Of a DNA stretch of 64,000 nt, positions 17,792 through 25,880 are shown in pieces. The stretch covers positions 186,001 to 250,000 of the forward strand of contig NZ_JABAOB010000007.1 in the NCBI RefSeq assembly GCF_012726295.1. Reading direction: 5' to 3'. The notes beneath the pieces are model-generated. The model saw nothing but the letters and a program-made list of their open reading frames with translations. It did not search any database and was not told the origin of the DNA. Position 1 is the first letter of the stretch, and each line of letters opens with the position of its first letter. The stretch is from Chitinophaga sp. Ak27 (GTDB lineage Bacteria > Bacteroidota > Bacteroidia > Chitinophagales > Chitinophagaceae). Made by a program: the position numbers and the translations under genes.

Positions 17792-18244
17792 TTACGCAAA
17801 GATGCCATGCTCAATACGCCCCAGCTCATCCTGGATGAGTTGAAACCCGAAAGTGGTGTCTAACAACGAAATAGGGGATTGATAATTGAAAGCGGGTAGC
17901 GGCGTACGCATCCACTCCTTGAAATTTTCCAGGTGACCAAATACTTCGGTGCCCCGTTGATAAAGCTGTGAAAGCAGGATAGCTCGCTCGGACGTGTCGG
18001 CCGACAGTTTCGCGTCATCGGCATAACGTTGCAGCGTTCTCTCTGAAATATGGACTACCTGCGCCAGCTCAGATAAGGAAAATGAAATCTGCCTGCTCAG
18101 GTTTAATAATGCCCGCTTGATAATCCCACTGCGCGAAAGCTGTATAAAATCAAAATAGCCACTACTGGCCACATATGCAGCCCCTGGCTGTTCTACGATC
18201 AGCAACGCATTTTCCTGCACCTGGTATCCTTTAATATGTTTCAT
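17792..18244 (-). CDS. Xre/MbcA/ParS antitoxin (DUF2384 type)
   Basis: A 150-residue antitoxin partner of the RES toxin. The middle has a helix-turn-helix-like segment (SFSLSELAQVVHISERTLQRYA), and the C-terminal half ends FGHLENFKEWMRTPLPAFN...SPISLLDTTFG, the DUF2384 toxin-binding region. I prefer ATG 18244 (MKHIKGYQ); ATG 18256 adds MSGI and would make the mRNA nearly leaderless. A palindrome overlaps the promoter and first start codon, which fits autorepression. Confidence 0.85.
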   Translation of the reverse strand: MKHIKGYQVQENALLIVEQPGAAYVASSGYFDFIQLSRSGIIKRALLNLSRQISFSLSELAQVVHISERTLQRYADDAKLSADTSERAILLSQLYQRGTEVFGHLENFKEWMRTPLPAFNYQSPISLLDTTFGFQLIQDELGRIEHGIFA

Positions 18245-18255
18245 AATACCCGACA

Positions 18256-18270
18256 TTTGTCACAAAAATA
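18256..18270 (-). promoter_or_regulatory. promoter -7 box and palindromic operator of the RES/Xre pair
   Basis: On the minus strand TATTTTTG (18270-18263) matches TAnnTTTG. It overlaps the perfect odd palindrome TTTGTCACAAA (18256-18266). A second palindrome, ACAATTTGT, lies just upstream at 18273-18281. Arrangement fits binding by the Xre antitoxin. Confidence 0.55.
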
Positions 18271-18283
18271 CAACAATTTGTCG

Positions 18284-21238
18284 TTATTTCAATTGCTTGT
18301 CTTCAAAATAACCGATTTTCCACATCTTATTGATTTCCAGGGTAATCACATCATGCTCCTTTACCACCTTGCCCTTCAATACATAAAAACCGCCCTTCTG
18401 AAAAGGATATTGCCGCAAACTATCCGGAAAATGAACAGTATCCACGAACGTCCCTTCTCTATCCAGGAAAGTACCAAAACACATAGGCTCGCCTTTGGCG
18501 CTGCGTAAATTCTTGGTGGTAACCAGGTAGCCCAATGTGGTTACCGACAGGCCCACATGTTGGTCAAACTCACGTGCAGGCATATACGATTGTTGATCAT
18601 GCTGTAATACCTGGAAAGGTGACTGCAGCGGAAACCCCAGCAGATCTATTTCATCAAAGGCATCTTCATGGGCGTGATACGCCAGCGTGGGTAATTCACA
18701 ATTTACCGTCGCAGCCCCAAACAAAGGCAGTGCATGGGTATGGCTGTTGTCTCTTCTATTCACCAGCAGGCTACTTTTCCACAATAATTCTTTTTTCGTA
18801 CAACCGGTGAACTGGAAACAACCAATGCGGATCAGTATTTCCAGCTGTTCTTCCCCCGGCATAATGCGGTTGGTAAAATCTTCCAGGTGAGCAAAAGGAC
18901 CATATTCCCGGCGGTCTGCCAATATACGTTCTGCAAGTTGCTGCTCCAGGCCCTCTACATGAATGAATCCCACATACACCTGGCGACCTTTAATATTCGT
19001 ATAGTAGTTACTGTTATTAATGCAGGGAGGATGCAGGTCTACCCCGGTTTTCTGTAGTTCCCGGAAGTAAAGTTCCCTGTTATAGAAGCCGCCAAAGTTA
19101 TTGATTACTGCTACCATAAATTCCGCTGGGAAATAGGTTTTCAGGTACAGGCTCTGATAACTCTCTACCGCAAAGCTGGCCGAATGCGCTTTGGAAAAAG
19201 AAAAGTTAGCGAAGCTGGCGATCTGCCGCCATACTTCCGCTGTTACAGCAGGGGAATGTCCTCGTTGGGCACAGTTGGTAAAAAAACGCTGTTCAATGTT
19301 TTTAAACTCATTCGATTCCCGGTACTTCCCGCCCATAGCCCGCCGTAGCGTATCTGCGTCGGCCAGCTCCAGCCCTGCAAAATGATGCGCTACTTTAATT
19401 ACATCTTCCTGGTATACCATGATACCAAAAGTTTCTTTCAGCAGTTCTTCAATTACCGGGTGTAAATAGGTGACTTTTTCTGGATGACGATAGCGTTCTA
19501 CATAGGCCTTCATCATGCCTGATTGTGCCACGCCAGGGCGAATAATAGAGCTGGCGGCCACCAGGGCGAGATAATTATCGCATTGTAGTTTCTGTAATAG
19601 CTGACGCATCCCCGGTGACTCGATATAAAAGCATCCAATCGTATTTACCGTTTTAAGATTATTTTTTACCCGGGGGTCCTGTTGAAATGTTTTCACATCA
19701 TGGATATCAATTTCTACCTGCCTGTTTTCCCGGATAATATCAATAGCATCCCGGATATGGCCAAGCCCACGCTGGCTGAGGATATCGAACTTATGTAACC
19801 CAATACGTTCTGCCTGCCACATATCCAGTTGGGCCGTTATAAAGCCTTTGGGCGGTAAATAGGTAGTGCAGTAGTGATGTATAGGCGCTTCACTGATCAA
19901 TATACCACCGGCATGAATACTCAGGTGATTGGGGAATGCCGGCGTAGTATTCATCAGTTCACAATAGCGGGCAATTTGCCGGTGAATAGGATCATTCTCC
20001 AACTGAATCTGAAAGCCATTTTCCAGTATTTTGTCAATTTCTTTTTTCGGCAGTCCATACACTTTTCCCAGTTCCCGGATAATGGCGTTCGTCTGAAAAG
20101 TAGTCACCGTGCCTAATAACGCGGTATGTTCCCGTCCATAGGTATCAAAAATATAACGGATCACCCGGTCGCGGTCGCGCCAGGAAAAATCAATATCAAA
20201 GTCGGGCGGCGACTTGCGGTAAGGATTCAGGAATCGTTCAAAGTAAAGGTCCAGCTCAATAGGATCTACATCCGTAATTTGGATGCAGTAGGCAATAATG
20301 GAATTAGCGCCGCTACCGCGCCCTACATAGAAAAATCCTTGTTCCCGGGCAAACCGGATAATATCCCAGGTAATGAGGAAATAGGCTTCAAAGTTTTGTT
20401 GAGCTATGATGTCCAGTTCTTTTTCTATACGTGTTAATGCCACTGAATGATCTTCACCATATCGCTGGTACATGCCGGCTATGGCCAGCTCCCGCAATTT
20501 TTTGCGGTCGCCGGTTACGCTGCCGGTAAAGTGTTTTTTATTGCCGGGTGTGTTCATGGTCATCTCCACCTGGCAGGCATCCATTATTTCCAGGGTATTT
20601 TGTACAATGTGGGGGTAAGCGGAGAAGTGATCAACCAGCTGCGCCGGATGTGTTAACTGTTCGGCCGGATGTCCCGTCATAGCGGGTGTGAGTTGGGTGA
20701 TCAGCATGTTCTGATCTATGGCGCGAAGCAGGCGATGTAATTCGTAGTGTTCGTTGTCCTGGAAGGTAACGGGTTGTAAAATCACCAGCTTCTTTTTCCA
20801 GGCAAGCGTATCGGTTCTGAAAAGTTTATTGCGTTCCCAGGGACGGATGCCTATTAGTTCGTGGGTGTCCAGGCTGTCGGGCAACCGGCTGCCCCAGGGA
20901 TAAATAACAAAGGTATGAGGCAGCTGGGGAGCGATATCAGGAAAAGGAATTTCCTGTTGGAGATGGTCAGACAACAGGTGGTTGATATGATACCAGCCTT
21001 CCTGGTTACGTGCCAATAACAGGTATTTAAATTCGTTCCCATTCCTGCATTCCAATCCCAGTATAGGTTTGATCAGGTATTGGCGGCAAAGGTCTACAAA
21101 CTCCCATGCATCGGCGGTTATGTTGATATTGGTAAGTACAAGGCTGACAATGCCCAGTTCATGCGCTTTTTTAACCAGCATGGCGGCAGACATGGTGCCA
21201 TAACGGAGACTAAAGAATGTTTTGCAGTTGAGATACAT
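18284..21238 (-). CDS. dnaE: DNA polymerase III alpha subunit, short error-prone (DnaE2/ImuC-like) form
   Basis: A 984-residue C-family polymerase, about 150-200 residues shorter than a replicative DnaE. The PHP domain lacks the usual LHxHS metal motif: here it reads YLNCKTFFS, so proofreading or PPase activity is probably lost. The palm keeps DFDIDF (near 343-348), the catalytic acids, and the fingers show RAMGGKYRE. A C-terminal OB fold is present (VTTLGYLVTTKNLRS). It follows dinB by 15 nt, the usual layout of translesion cassettes. I infer damage-inducible mutagenic replication. The replicative dnaE should be elsewhere. Confidence 0.88.
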   Translation of the reverse strand: MYLNCKTFFSLRYGTMSAAMLVKKAHELGIVSLVLTNINITADAWEFVDLCRQYLIKPILGLECRNGNEFKYLLLARNQEGWYHINHLLSDHLQQEIPFPDIAPQLPHTFVIYPWGSRLPDSLDTHELIGIRPWERNKLFRTDTLAWKKKLVILQPVTFQDNEHYELHRLLRAIDQNMLITQLTPAMTGHPAEQLTHPAQLVDHFSAYPHIVQNTLEIMDACQVEMTMNTPGNKKHFTGSVTGDRKKLRELAIAGMYQRYGEDHSVALTRIEKELDIIAQQNFEAYFLITWDIIRFAREQGFFYVGRGSGANSIIAYCIQITDVDPIELDLYFERFLNPYRKSPPDFDIDFSWRDRDRVIRYIFDTYGREHTALLGTVTTFQTNAIIRELGKVYGLPKKEIDKILENGFQIQLENDPIHRQIARYCELMNTTPAFPNHLSIHAGGILISEAPIHHYCTTYLPPKGFITAQLDMWQAERIGLHKFDILSQRGLGHIRDAIDIIRENRQVEIDIHDVKTFQQDPRVKNNLKTVNTIGCFYIESPGMRQLLQKLQCDNYLALVAASSIIRPGVAQSGMMKAYVERYRHPEKVTYLHPVIEELLKETFGIMVYQEDVIKVAHHFAGLELADADTLRRAMGGKYRESNEFKNIEQRFFTNCAQRGHSPAVTAEVWRQIASFANFSFSKAHSASFAVESYQSLYLKTYFPAEFMVAVINNFGGFYNRELYFRELQKTGVDLHPPCINNSNYYTNIKGRQVYVGFIHVEGLEQQLAERILADRREYGPFAHLEDFTNRIMPGEEQLEILIRIGCFQFTGCTKKELLWKSSLLVNRRDNSHTHALPLFGAATVNCELPTLAYHAHEDAFDEIDLLGFPLQSPFQVLQHDQQSYMPAREFDQHVGLSVTTLGYLVTTKNLRSAKGEPMCFGTFLDREGTFVDTVHFPDSLRQYPFQKGGFYVLKGKVVKEHDVITLEINKMWKIGYFEDKQLK

Positions 21239-21253
21239 ACCAATAAACCGGGA

Positions 21254-22468
21254 TTAGGCTTTGAAATAGGGCATAATGTCTTTGGGAGGAGTCGTCCTGT
21301 CTTTTTTCCCAGGAGCATTTACATTGGTACCTTTCATCAGATATTCCCATCCGAAGCGGTTTTTGATCTGATCTATAGCCTGGTAGAGGGCAATCATTTC
21401 CTGTTTGTCATCGAACAGACTGATCTGATAATTTCCATGTACCAGGTGACTGAAACGTACGCCTATCAGGCGTACCAGCAGGCGCCGGTCGTATAGTTTT
21501 TTAAACAGGTCTTTTACTTTTTCCAGCAGCACATGATCGGCGCAGGAATAGGGGATACTCATCTGTTTGGTCACCGTTTCAAAATCTGCGTAGCGGATTT
21601 TCAGGGTGATACAGCCGGTGAGTTTTTGTTGCTGCCGGAGTTCGAACGCAATTTTTTCTGTCATCCTCACCAGTTCTGCATGCAGGAATTGCAGGTCGAT
21701 GGTATCCGCAGGGAATGTACTTTCTGTAGAGATAGATTTCTGTTCATAGAAAGGCACTACCGGCGATTCATCGATCCCATTGGCTTTTTTCCAGAGGGCT
21801 ATCCCGTTTTTCCCCATCCATGCTTCCAGCAGGGAGATGGGCACTTCGCTCAGTGTCTTCACGGTTTCCACGCCCCGGCGCCTGAGCAGGGCGCCGGTTT
21901 CACGGCCTACCATCGGGATCTTTTCTACCGCCAGCGGTGCCAGAAAATTTTTTTCTTCACCAAACAGTATTTCGAGCTGACCATTTGGTTTTGCTTCATC
22001 TGTTGCAACTTTAGATACCAACTTGTTGGATGCCAGCCCGAAGGAAATAGGAAGCCCTGATTCTTTCATGATGCTCCTTCGCAGGGCCGTGGTCCATTTC
22101 AGGGATCCGAAAAATTTATCCATCCCTGAAATATCCAGGTAAAATTCATCGATAGATGATTTCTCATAAAGCGGTGCTTTCTCTGCGATCATCTCCGTGA
22201 TTTCCCTCGATTTAGCACTGTATAGGTCCATATCCCCACTCCGTACAATAGCATGCGGACATAGCCGCAGCGCAGTTTTCATGGGCATTGCAGAATGAAT
22301 ACCGTAGCGCCGGGCTTCATAGCTACAAGCTGCGACTACGGCCCGATCGCTGCTACCACCCACTAGTAATGGCTGCCCGCTTAACCGGCTATCCCGCTGG
22401 CATTCGACGGATACAAAAAAACAGTCCAGGTCGAAATGCGCAATGGTGCGCTGTTGTAAAGTAATCAT
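21254..22468 (-). CDS. dinB: Y-family DNA polymerase (DinB/ImuB-like)
   Basis: A 404-residue translesion polymerase. Catalytic acids are in HFDLDCFFVSVE (residues ~11-22) and SSIDEFYLDISG (~105). The thumb/HhH region has KIPMVGRETGALLRRRGVETV. The little-finger domain contains QISLF, a beta-clamp-binding type motif. Metal and nucleotide residues are intact, so it should be active (unlike classical ImuB). It is the first gene of a dinB-dnaE operon, and two CTAA-N5-TTAG palindromes and a TAAATTGC box lie 140 nt upstream. Confidence 0.9.
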   Translation of the reverse strand: MITLQQRTIAHFDLDCFFVSVECQRDSRLSGQPLLVGGSSDRAVVAACSYEARRYGIHSAMPMKTALRLCPHAIVRSGDMDLYSAKSREITEMIAEKAPLYEKSSIDEFYLDISGMDKFFGSLKWTTALRRSIMKESGLPISFGLASNKLVSKVATDEAKPNGQLEILFGEEKNFLAPLAVEKIPMVGRETGALLRRRGVETVKTLSEVPISLLEAWMGKNGIALWKKANGIDESPVVPFYEQKSISTESTFPADTIDLQFLHAELVRMTEKIAFELRQQQKLTGCITLKIRYADFETVTKQMSIPYSCADHVLLEKVKDLFKKLYDRRLLVRLIGVRFSHLVHGNYQISLFDDKQEMIALYQAIDQIKNRFGWEYLMKGTNVNAPGKKDRTTPPKDIMPYFKA

Positions 22469-22603
22469 AACTAAGTTGGTTTAAGGGATAAACAAGGACA
22501 GATCGGGTACACCGTATAAAAGCGATACGGATGGCGGACCGGGCAATGGGGAAGGATAGTAAGGCAACAGGCCTGCCAGCCGGAATCACTTTCATCTGGA
22601 CCT

Positions 22604-22645
22604 GCAATTTACTAATAATTTTAGTTTTACTAATAAAATTAGCAA
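22604..22645 (-). promoter_or_regulatory. dinB promoter with two tandem LexA-like operators
   Basis: Two palindromes of the type TTRCTAA-N5-TTAGYAA: 22609-22627 (TTACTAA, TAATT, TTAGTTT; one side degenerate) and 22627-22645 (TTACTAA, TAAAA, TTAGCAA). Their centres are 18 bp apart. A minus-strand TAAATTGC box (22604-22611) overlaps the first site. The same palindrome type precedes the XRE-S24 repressor gene at 24077. Confidence 0.65.
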
Positions 22646-22785
22646 AAAAATATTCAAAAATCTAACGCTGCTATTTTTCGTAACTTTAATATGGCATATC
22701 TGGCATTCAATATGTAATGAGTAAGCGAATGGAAATGAAGGAGAAAGGGAGTATGTGAATGGTTTTACCTTTAAACTGATCTCCA

Positions 22786-23454
22786 ATGAAACAACCGGAT
22801 TTAACCAAAGAATTACTAATTCTCGCATTGTTGCTGGTCCCCATGGCTTACCTCGCCATTATCTGGAATCATTTGCCCACTGCCATACCTGCTGCAGCAA
22901 GCCCGTTGGGTTCTCCGGAAATAAGGTCAAAAAATGACTTTCTGTTGCTGATGATTTTCCTGTTTTTTACAAACGGCCTGCTTTACTTTCTGTTCCGGTA
23001 TATCCCCGCTGTGGACGAAAGCCAGTCTGTGCCGAAAGGAGAAGCTGTACATAAGGACTACTACCGCATCCGGTTTTTAATTCACACCGGCCTGACGGTT
23101 TTTACCTGTGTCATCATATTCCTGGTAAGCCAGGGAAACCCATTCGTTATGGAGCGTTGGGCATTCATCGGGGTGGGGATATTGATCACCGGAATAGGGC
23201 TTTATCTCCGCAGGTTAAAACCAAATAATTATATAGGCGTCCGGACACCCTGGACGCTGCAGAGCCCGCAGATATGGAAAGAAACACACCTGATGGCGAG
23301 TAACCTGTGGACAAGCGCCGGTATCGTAACCATCATCGCGGGATTTTTCCTGTCATTGATAACTGGAGTGTTTATCTTTTTCTTTCTCTCCATTGTATTG
23401 GCAGCCCTGCCATATATTTATTCCTTCCGGTTGTATAATAAGGATAAAGGATAA
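22786..23454 (+). CDS. SdpI/DUF1648-family integral membrane protein
   Basis: A 222-residue membrane protein with six or so hydrophobic segments. It starts with a DUF1648-like part (IIWNHLPTAIPAAASPLGSPE) and ends with the SdpI-like motif NNYIGVRTPWTLQSPQIWKETH, which is diagnostic. SdpI of Bacillus gives immunity to the SdpC toxin and also senses it; here the partner is unknown. It is divergent from dinB, about 140 nt beyond the operators, so co-regulation is possible but not shown. TAACTTTA at 22681 is a weak promoter candidate. Confidence 0.8.
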   Translation: MKQPDLTKELLILALLLVPMAYLAIIWNHLPTAIPAAASPLGSPEIRSKNDFLLLMIFLFFTNGLLYFLFRYIPAVDESQSVPKGEAVHKDYYRIRFLIHTGLTVFTCVIIFLVSQGNPFVMERWAFIGVGILITGIGLYLRRLKPNNYIGVRTPWTLQSPQIWKETHLMASNLWTSAGIVTIIAGFFLSLITGVFIFFFLSIVLAALPYIYSFRLYNKDKG

Positions 23455-23504
23455 TAGATAATATAAGCCTGCTTGTGATTCCGTGGTCAATTCATACAAA
23501 AAAG

Positions 23505-23533
23505 AAATGGCGTCCCTGACAAGGACGCCATTT
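23505..23533. terminator. bidirectional terminator between convergent genes
   Basis: An 11-bp perfect stem (AAATGGCGTCC and GGACGCCATTT) with loop CTGACAA, A-rich on the left and T-rich on the right. It lies between the SdpI-family gene and the convergent membrane-protein gene. Confidence 0.85.
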
Positions 23534-23559
23534 AACATTTTATAGAGAGAGGCTATTGA

Positions 23560-24006
23560 CTAGAACCATCCTTTGCCCAGCGCTTCGCGGAAAGGCCATG
23601 GAATGAGCGCCAGTATAACGATCAGTGCAAGTCCGAAGAAAATCAGCCCCAGCTTGTGTTTCTGCGCATCCGTAGCAGCTTTTTTTATTTTGGATTTACC
23701 AATATGCACCAGTGCAATGGCGATAACAGCCATGACTTCATGCTCTACGGTAAAAAATCTTAACACTGGTGTTTTCATCGCCACGCTCATATCTGCAAAA
23801 CCCTGTTTGGCCAGCGGGCTCACAAACATAAGGATCAGCCCTACCAATAACTGCAGGTCACAGAAGATCATAAAAAAAAGGCCTGCTTTACTGTCTGCCG
23901 CGGTAAAGGGTGTTTTACCGGTAACACCTCTGAGAGAGCGGATCACTGCCCATATCCCAGCCAATAATATTGCCCATCTTAAGAACGAGTGTACATAATT
24001 TAACAT
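23560..24006 (-). CDS. four-helix integral membrane protein of unknown function
   Basis: A 148-residue protein with four hydrophobic helices and conserved-looking histidines (NYVHSFLRWAILL near the start, FTVEHEVMAVIAIALVHIGKSK in helix three). This is a small Bacteroidota family sometimes labelled cytochrome-b-like; I cannot confirm haem binding. I chose ATG 24006 (MLNYVHS); an upstream in-frame start at 24030 adds eight residues. It is divergent from the XRE-S24 gene, so the operator region at 24077 may also affect it. Confidence 0.65.
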   Translation of the reverse strand: MLNYVHSFLRWAILLAGIWAVIRSLRGVTGKTPFTAADSKAGLFFMIFCDLQLLVGLILMFVSPLAKQGFADMSVAMKTPVLRFFTVEHEVMAVIAIALVHIGKSKIKKAATDAQKHKLGLIFFGLALIVILALIPWPFREALGKGWF

Positions 24007-24076
24007 GTCGAGTTGGATTTTACCGGGCAAAAATAAGCGATGAATGTCGAATATATTTGGTAATTCATAAAAATAT

Positions 24077-24112
24077 TTGCTAATTTTGTTAGCAAGGTAC
24101 TAAATTATTTAG
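24077..24112 (+). promoter_or_regulatory. promoter and two LexA-like operators of the XRE-S24 repressor
   Basis: Site 1 is a perfect palindrome: TTGCTAA (24077-24083), TTTTG, TTAGCAA (24089-24095). Site 2 has the same core: CTAA (24100-24103), ATTAT, TTAG (24109-24112), with its centre 20 bp downstream. The -7 box TAATTTTG (24081-24088) lies inside site 1, so binding would block transcription. Same palindrome type as the dinB promoter. Confidence 0.7.
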
Positions 24113-24115
24113 GTT

Positions 24116-24868
24116 ATGTCCGTAGTATGTCAGAATTTGAAATATCTGCGTAAGCAAAAAGGCTGGACGCAGCAAGAGTTTGCCGATAAACTCGGTATCA
24201 AGCGTTCCCTGCTGGGGGCATATGAGGAAGAACGTGCTGAGCCCCGTACGGAAATCCTGGAACAGGTTAGCGATATGTTCCGGGTATCCATCGATGATCT
24301 GCTCCGCAGGGATTTGGGTTCCCAGAAAGACAGCTTCCTGGAAAAGCGCCGCCAGCTCAAAATGGGGACTTCCAGGCAGGCCATCCAGTTTGTGCCGGTA
24401 AAAGCGGCCGCCGGTTATCTTGCCGGTTATAATGATGATGAATTCATCGAGGAGCTGAACACCTTTACCTTGCCCATGCTGGGCGCAGGTGATTACCGCG
24501 CTTTCGAAATTGCCGGAGATTCTATGCTCCCGGTTACTTCCGGCTCTGTCATCGTTTGCCATAAGGTAGATGGCTGGGAAGAGATCAAGAACAATGAAAC
24601 ATATATTGTAGTTACTTCCCGGGAAGGTATTGTGTTTAAGCGCATCCAGAAGAATAACCGTGCTAAGTCAAAAATCACCCTGGTATCCGACAATCCCCAG
24701 TTTGAGCCATATGGGGTAGAAATGGAAGAAGTACTGGAGCTTTGGCAATCAGATGCCGTTATCAGTAAAGCCGGCCAGCAAAGCCGTATGAGCGTTAACC
24801 ACCTGGCCGATATGGTCAGCCAGTTACAGGACCAGGTAAGCCTGTTGAAAAAGAAGCTGAAAGACTAA
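24116..24868 (+). CDS. XRE-type HTH repressor with S24/LexA-like self-cleavage domain
   Basis: A 250-residue repressor. Residues 7-63 are an XRE helix-turn-helix (WTQQEFADKLGIKRSLLGAYE). Residues ~93-215 form an S24 domain with an Ala99-Gly100 candidate cleavage bond, Ser136 (GDSML) and Lys175 (GIVFKR). The spacing Ala-Ser 37 and Ser-Lys 39 is close to LexA. The last ~25 residues are a coiled coil (LADMVSQLQDQVSLLKKKLKD). It has operators in its own promoter and the same sites lie before dinB, so I infer an autoregulated, RecA-cleavable damage-response repressor. The leader between promoter and ATG is about 25 nt. Confidence 0.85.
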   Translation: MSVVCQNLKYLRKQKGWTQQEFADKLGIKRSLLGAYEEERAEPRTEILEQVSDMFRVSIDDLLRRDLGSQKDSFLEKRRQLKMGTSRQAIQFVPVKAAAGYLAGYNDDEFIEELNTFTLPMLGAGDYRAFEIAGDSMLPVTSGSVIVCHKVDGWEEIKNNETYIVVTSREGIVFKRIQKNNRAKSKITLVSDNPQFEPYGVEMEEVLELWQSDAVISKAGQQSRMSVNHLADMVSQLQDQVSLLKKKLKD

Positions 24869-25197
24869 AAACAAACGTATTACCAGTTATTGGGGAGAGT
24901 CAGCTCTCCCCGGGTGACTGTGTTGAATACCCCCACGGGTATGGCTATTTTCTGGAGAGAAGGCCAGCTCCGTGAGCTGCTGTTGCTCCACTATAAACCA
25001 CGCCCCCTGTGCCCTTATTTCCTGTTGCTGTTTAATATGATCCGGCTGCTATCGCGTTGCACTGTTTGCCGGAACAGCGCCGCTACGGCGATTTCCCCCG
25101 GGCAATTGTGGCTTGCCGGAGGAAGACGCATGCCGCTTTGTTTCATATTTCTTTCTTAAATTCGGGGTATCACAGCACACGTTAAATCAACCACCCC
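24869..25197 (+). other. intergenic region with two small hairpins
   Basis: No credible gene. GGGGAGAG and CTCTCCCC (24892-24899 and 24904-24911) pair perfectly across TCAG but have no T tract. ATACCC...GGGTAT (24927-24942) forms a smaller one. The longest frame here lacks codon bias and a plausible start. It may serve as the 3' end of the repressor mRNA or the leader of the cupin gene. Confidence 0.5.
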
Positions 25198-25524
25198 ATG
25201 AGGTTTCATGTTTCTTTTGCCGAGTCTTTAAGACAATTGCAGAAAAGCGATGATGATTTCGCGGTATTGTTTGAACACGGTTCTATGAGGGGAATTATTT
25301 TCGGCCCCGATGAAATAGATGGACAAGAACCACATATCCAGGACGAAATTTACCTGGTAATGCGGGGGAGTGGCGAATTTGAGCTGGAAGATAAAGTAGT
25401 ACAGGTAGGAGCGGGCGATTTCCTGTTTGTGCCTGCGGGGGCTTCGCACCGCTTCCGGAATTTTACAGCCGATATCCTGTTGTGGGTGATCTTTTACGGC
25501 CCGGACGGCGGAGAATCAGAATAA
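25198..25524 (+). CDS. single-domain cupin protein
   Basis: A 108-residue cupin barrel: motif 1 lies in EPHIQDEIYLVMRGSGEFELED (His and Glu metal ligands), motif 2 in VPAGASHRFRNF (second His). Small cupins bind a metal and can be enzymes, isomerases or sensors; the substrate cannot be read. Cytoplasmic. Short enough to act as a stand-alone protein. It sits alone between the repressor and rpsU. Confidence 0.85.
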   Translation: MRFHVSFAESLRQLQKSDDDFAVLFEHGSMRGIIFGPDEIDGQEPHIQDEIYLVMRGSGEFELEDKVVQVGAGDFLFVPAGASHRFRNFTADILLWVIFYGPDGGESE

Positions 25525-25535
25525 TTCAGCAATCT

Positions 25536-25567
25536 TTTGTTTTTTAATAAATCTTATATTATCTTTG
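25536..25567 (+). promoter_or_regulatory. rpsU promoter (TTTG and TAnnTTTG)
   Basis: -33 TTTG (25536-25539), 20-nt spacer, -7 TATCTTTG (25560-25567). This is the full Bacteroidota consensus. The rpsU ATG is 27 nt downstream. Confidence 0.8.
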
Positions 25568-25594
25568 CGTTCCTAAAAATAAGAGGCAAAAATT

Positions 25595-25792
25595 ATGTTG
25601 ATCATTGATTCTAAAGATTGCGAAAACATAGACAAGGCGCTTAAAAAGTATAAAAAGAAATTTGAGAAAGCTCGCATTTTACTGCAGCTTAGATCGCGCC
25701 AGTCTTTTACTAAACCATCTGTTAAACGTCGTAACGAGGTGTTAAAAGCCGTTTACAAGCAACAGCTGGCTACCGGTAAATTCGATGCTTAA
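25595..25792 (+). CDS. rpsU: 30S ribosomal protein S21
   Basis: A 65-residue basic protein with the bS21 pattern (ALKKYKKKFEKARILLQLRSRQSFTKPSVKRR, a helical, Lys/Arg-rich body). bS21 sits near the anti-Shine-Dalgarno region of 16S rRNA and affects initiation. In Bacteroidota it has been linked to occlusion of the anti-SD. It is a single-gene transcript: strong promoter before it, long palindromic terminator after it. Confidence 0.94.
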   Translation: MLIIDSKDCENIDKALKKYKKKFEKARILLQLRSRQSFTKPSVKRRNEVLKAVYKQQLATGKFDA

Positions 25793-25832
25793 TTAATTGC
25801 GTTAGCCATAGGTTGACTGCAACTCAAAATAT

Positions 25833-25880
25833 TTGATGATTGTAAGGTTATTTAATAACTTTACAATCATCAATCTTTTT
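25833..25880 (+). terminator. 41-nt perfect palindrome, terminator of rpsU
   Basis: Positions 25833-25873 pair along 20 bp with one G-T wobble and a single-base centre, followed by TCTTTTTG. This is an unusually long and tight hairpin for a terminator. It ends 8 nt before the Xer recombinase start codon GTG 25881. Confidence 0.85.

Noticed and set aside
22786..23454. Assigning the SdpI-family gene to the SOS-like regulon
   Set aside because: The operators are about 140 nt upstream and the plus-strand promoter is uncertain, so the link is not supported.
24890..25159. Open frame of 89 codons after the repressor gene
   Set aside because: Cys/Arg/Leu-rich text with no domain, sits over hairpins and lacks a promoter or leader; looks like chance.
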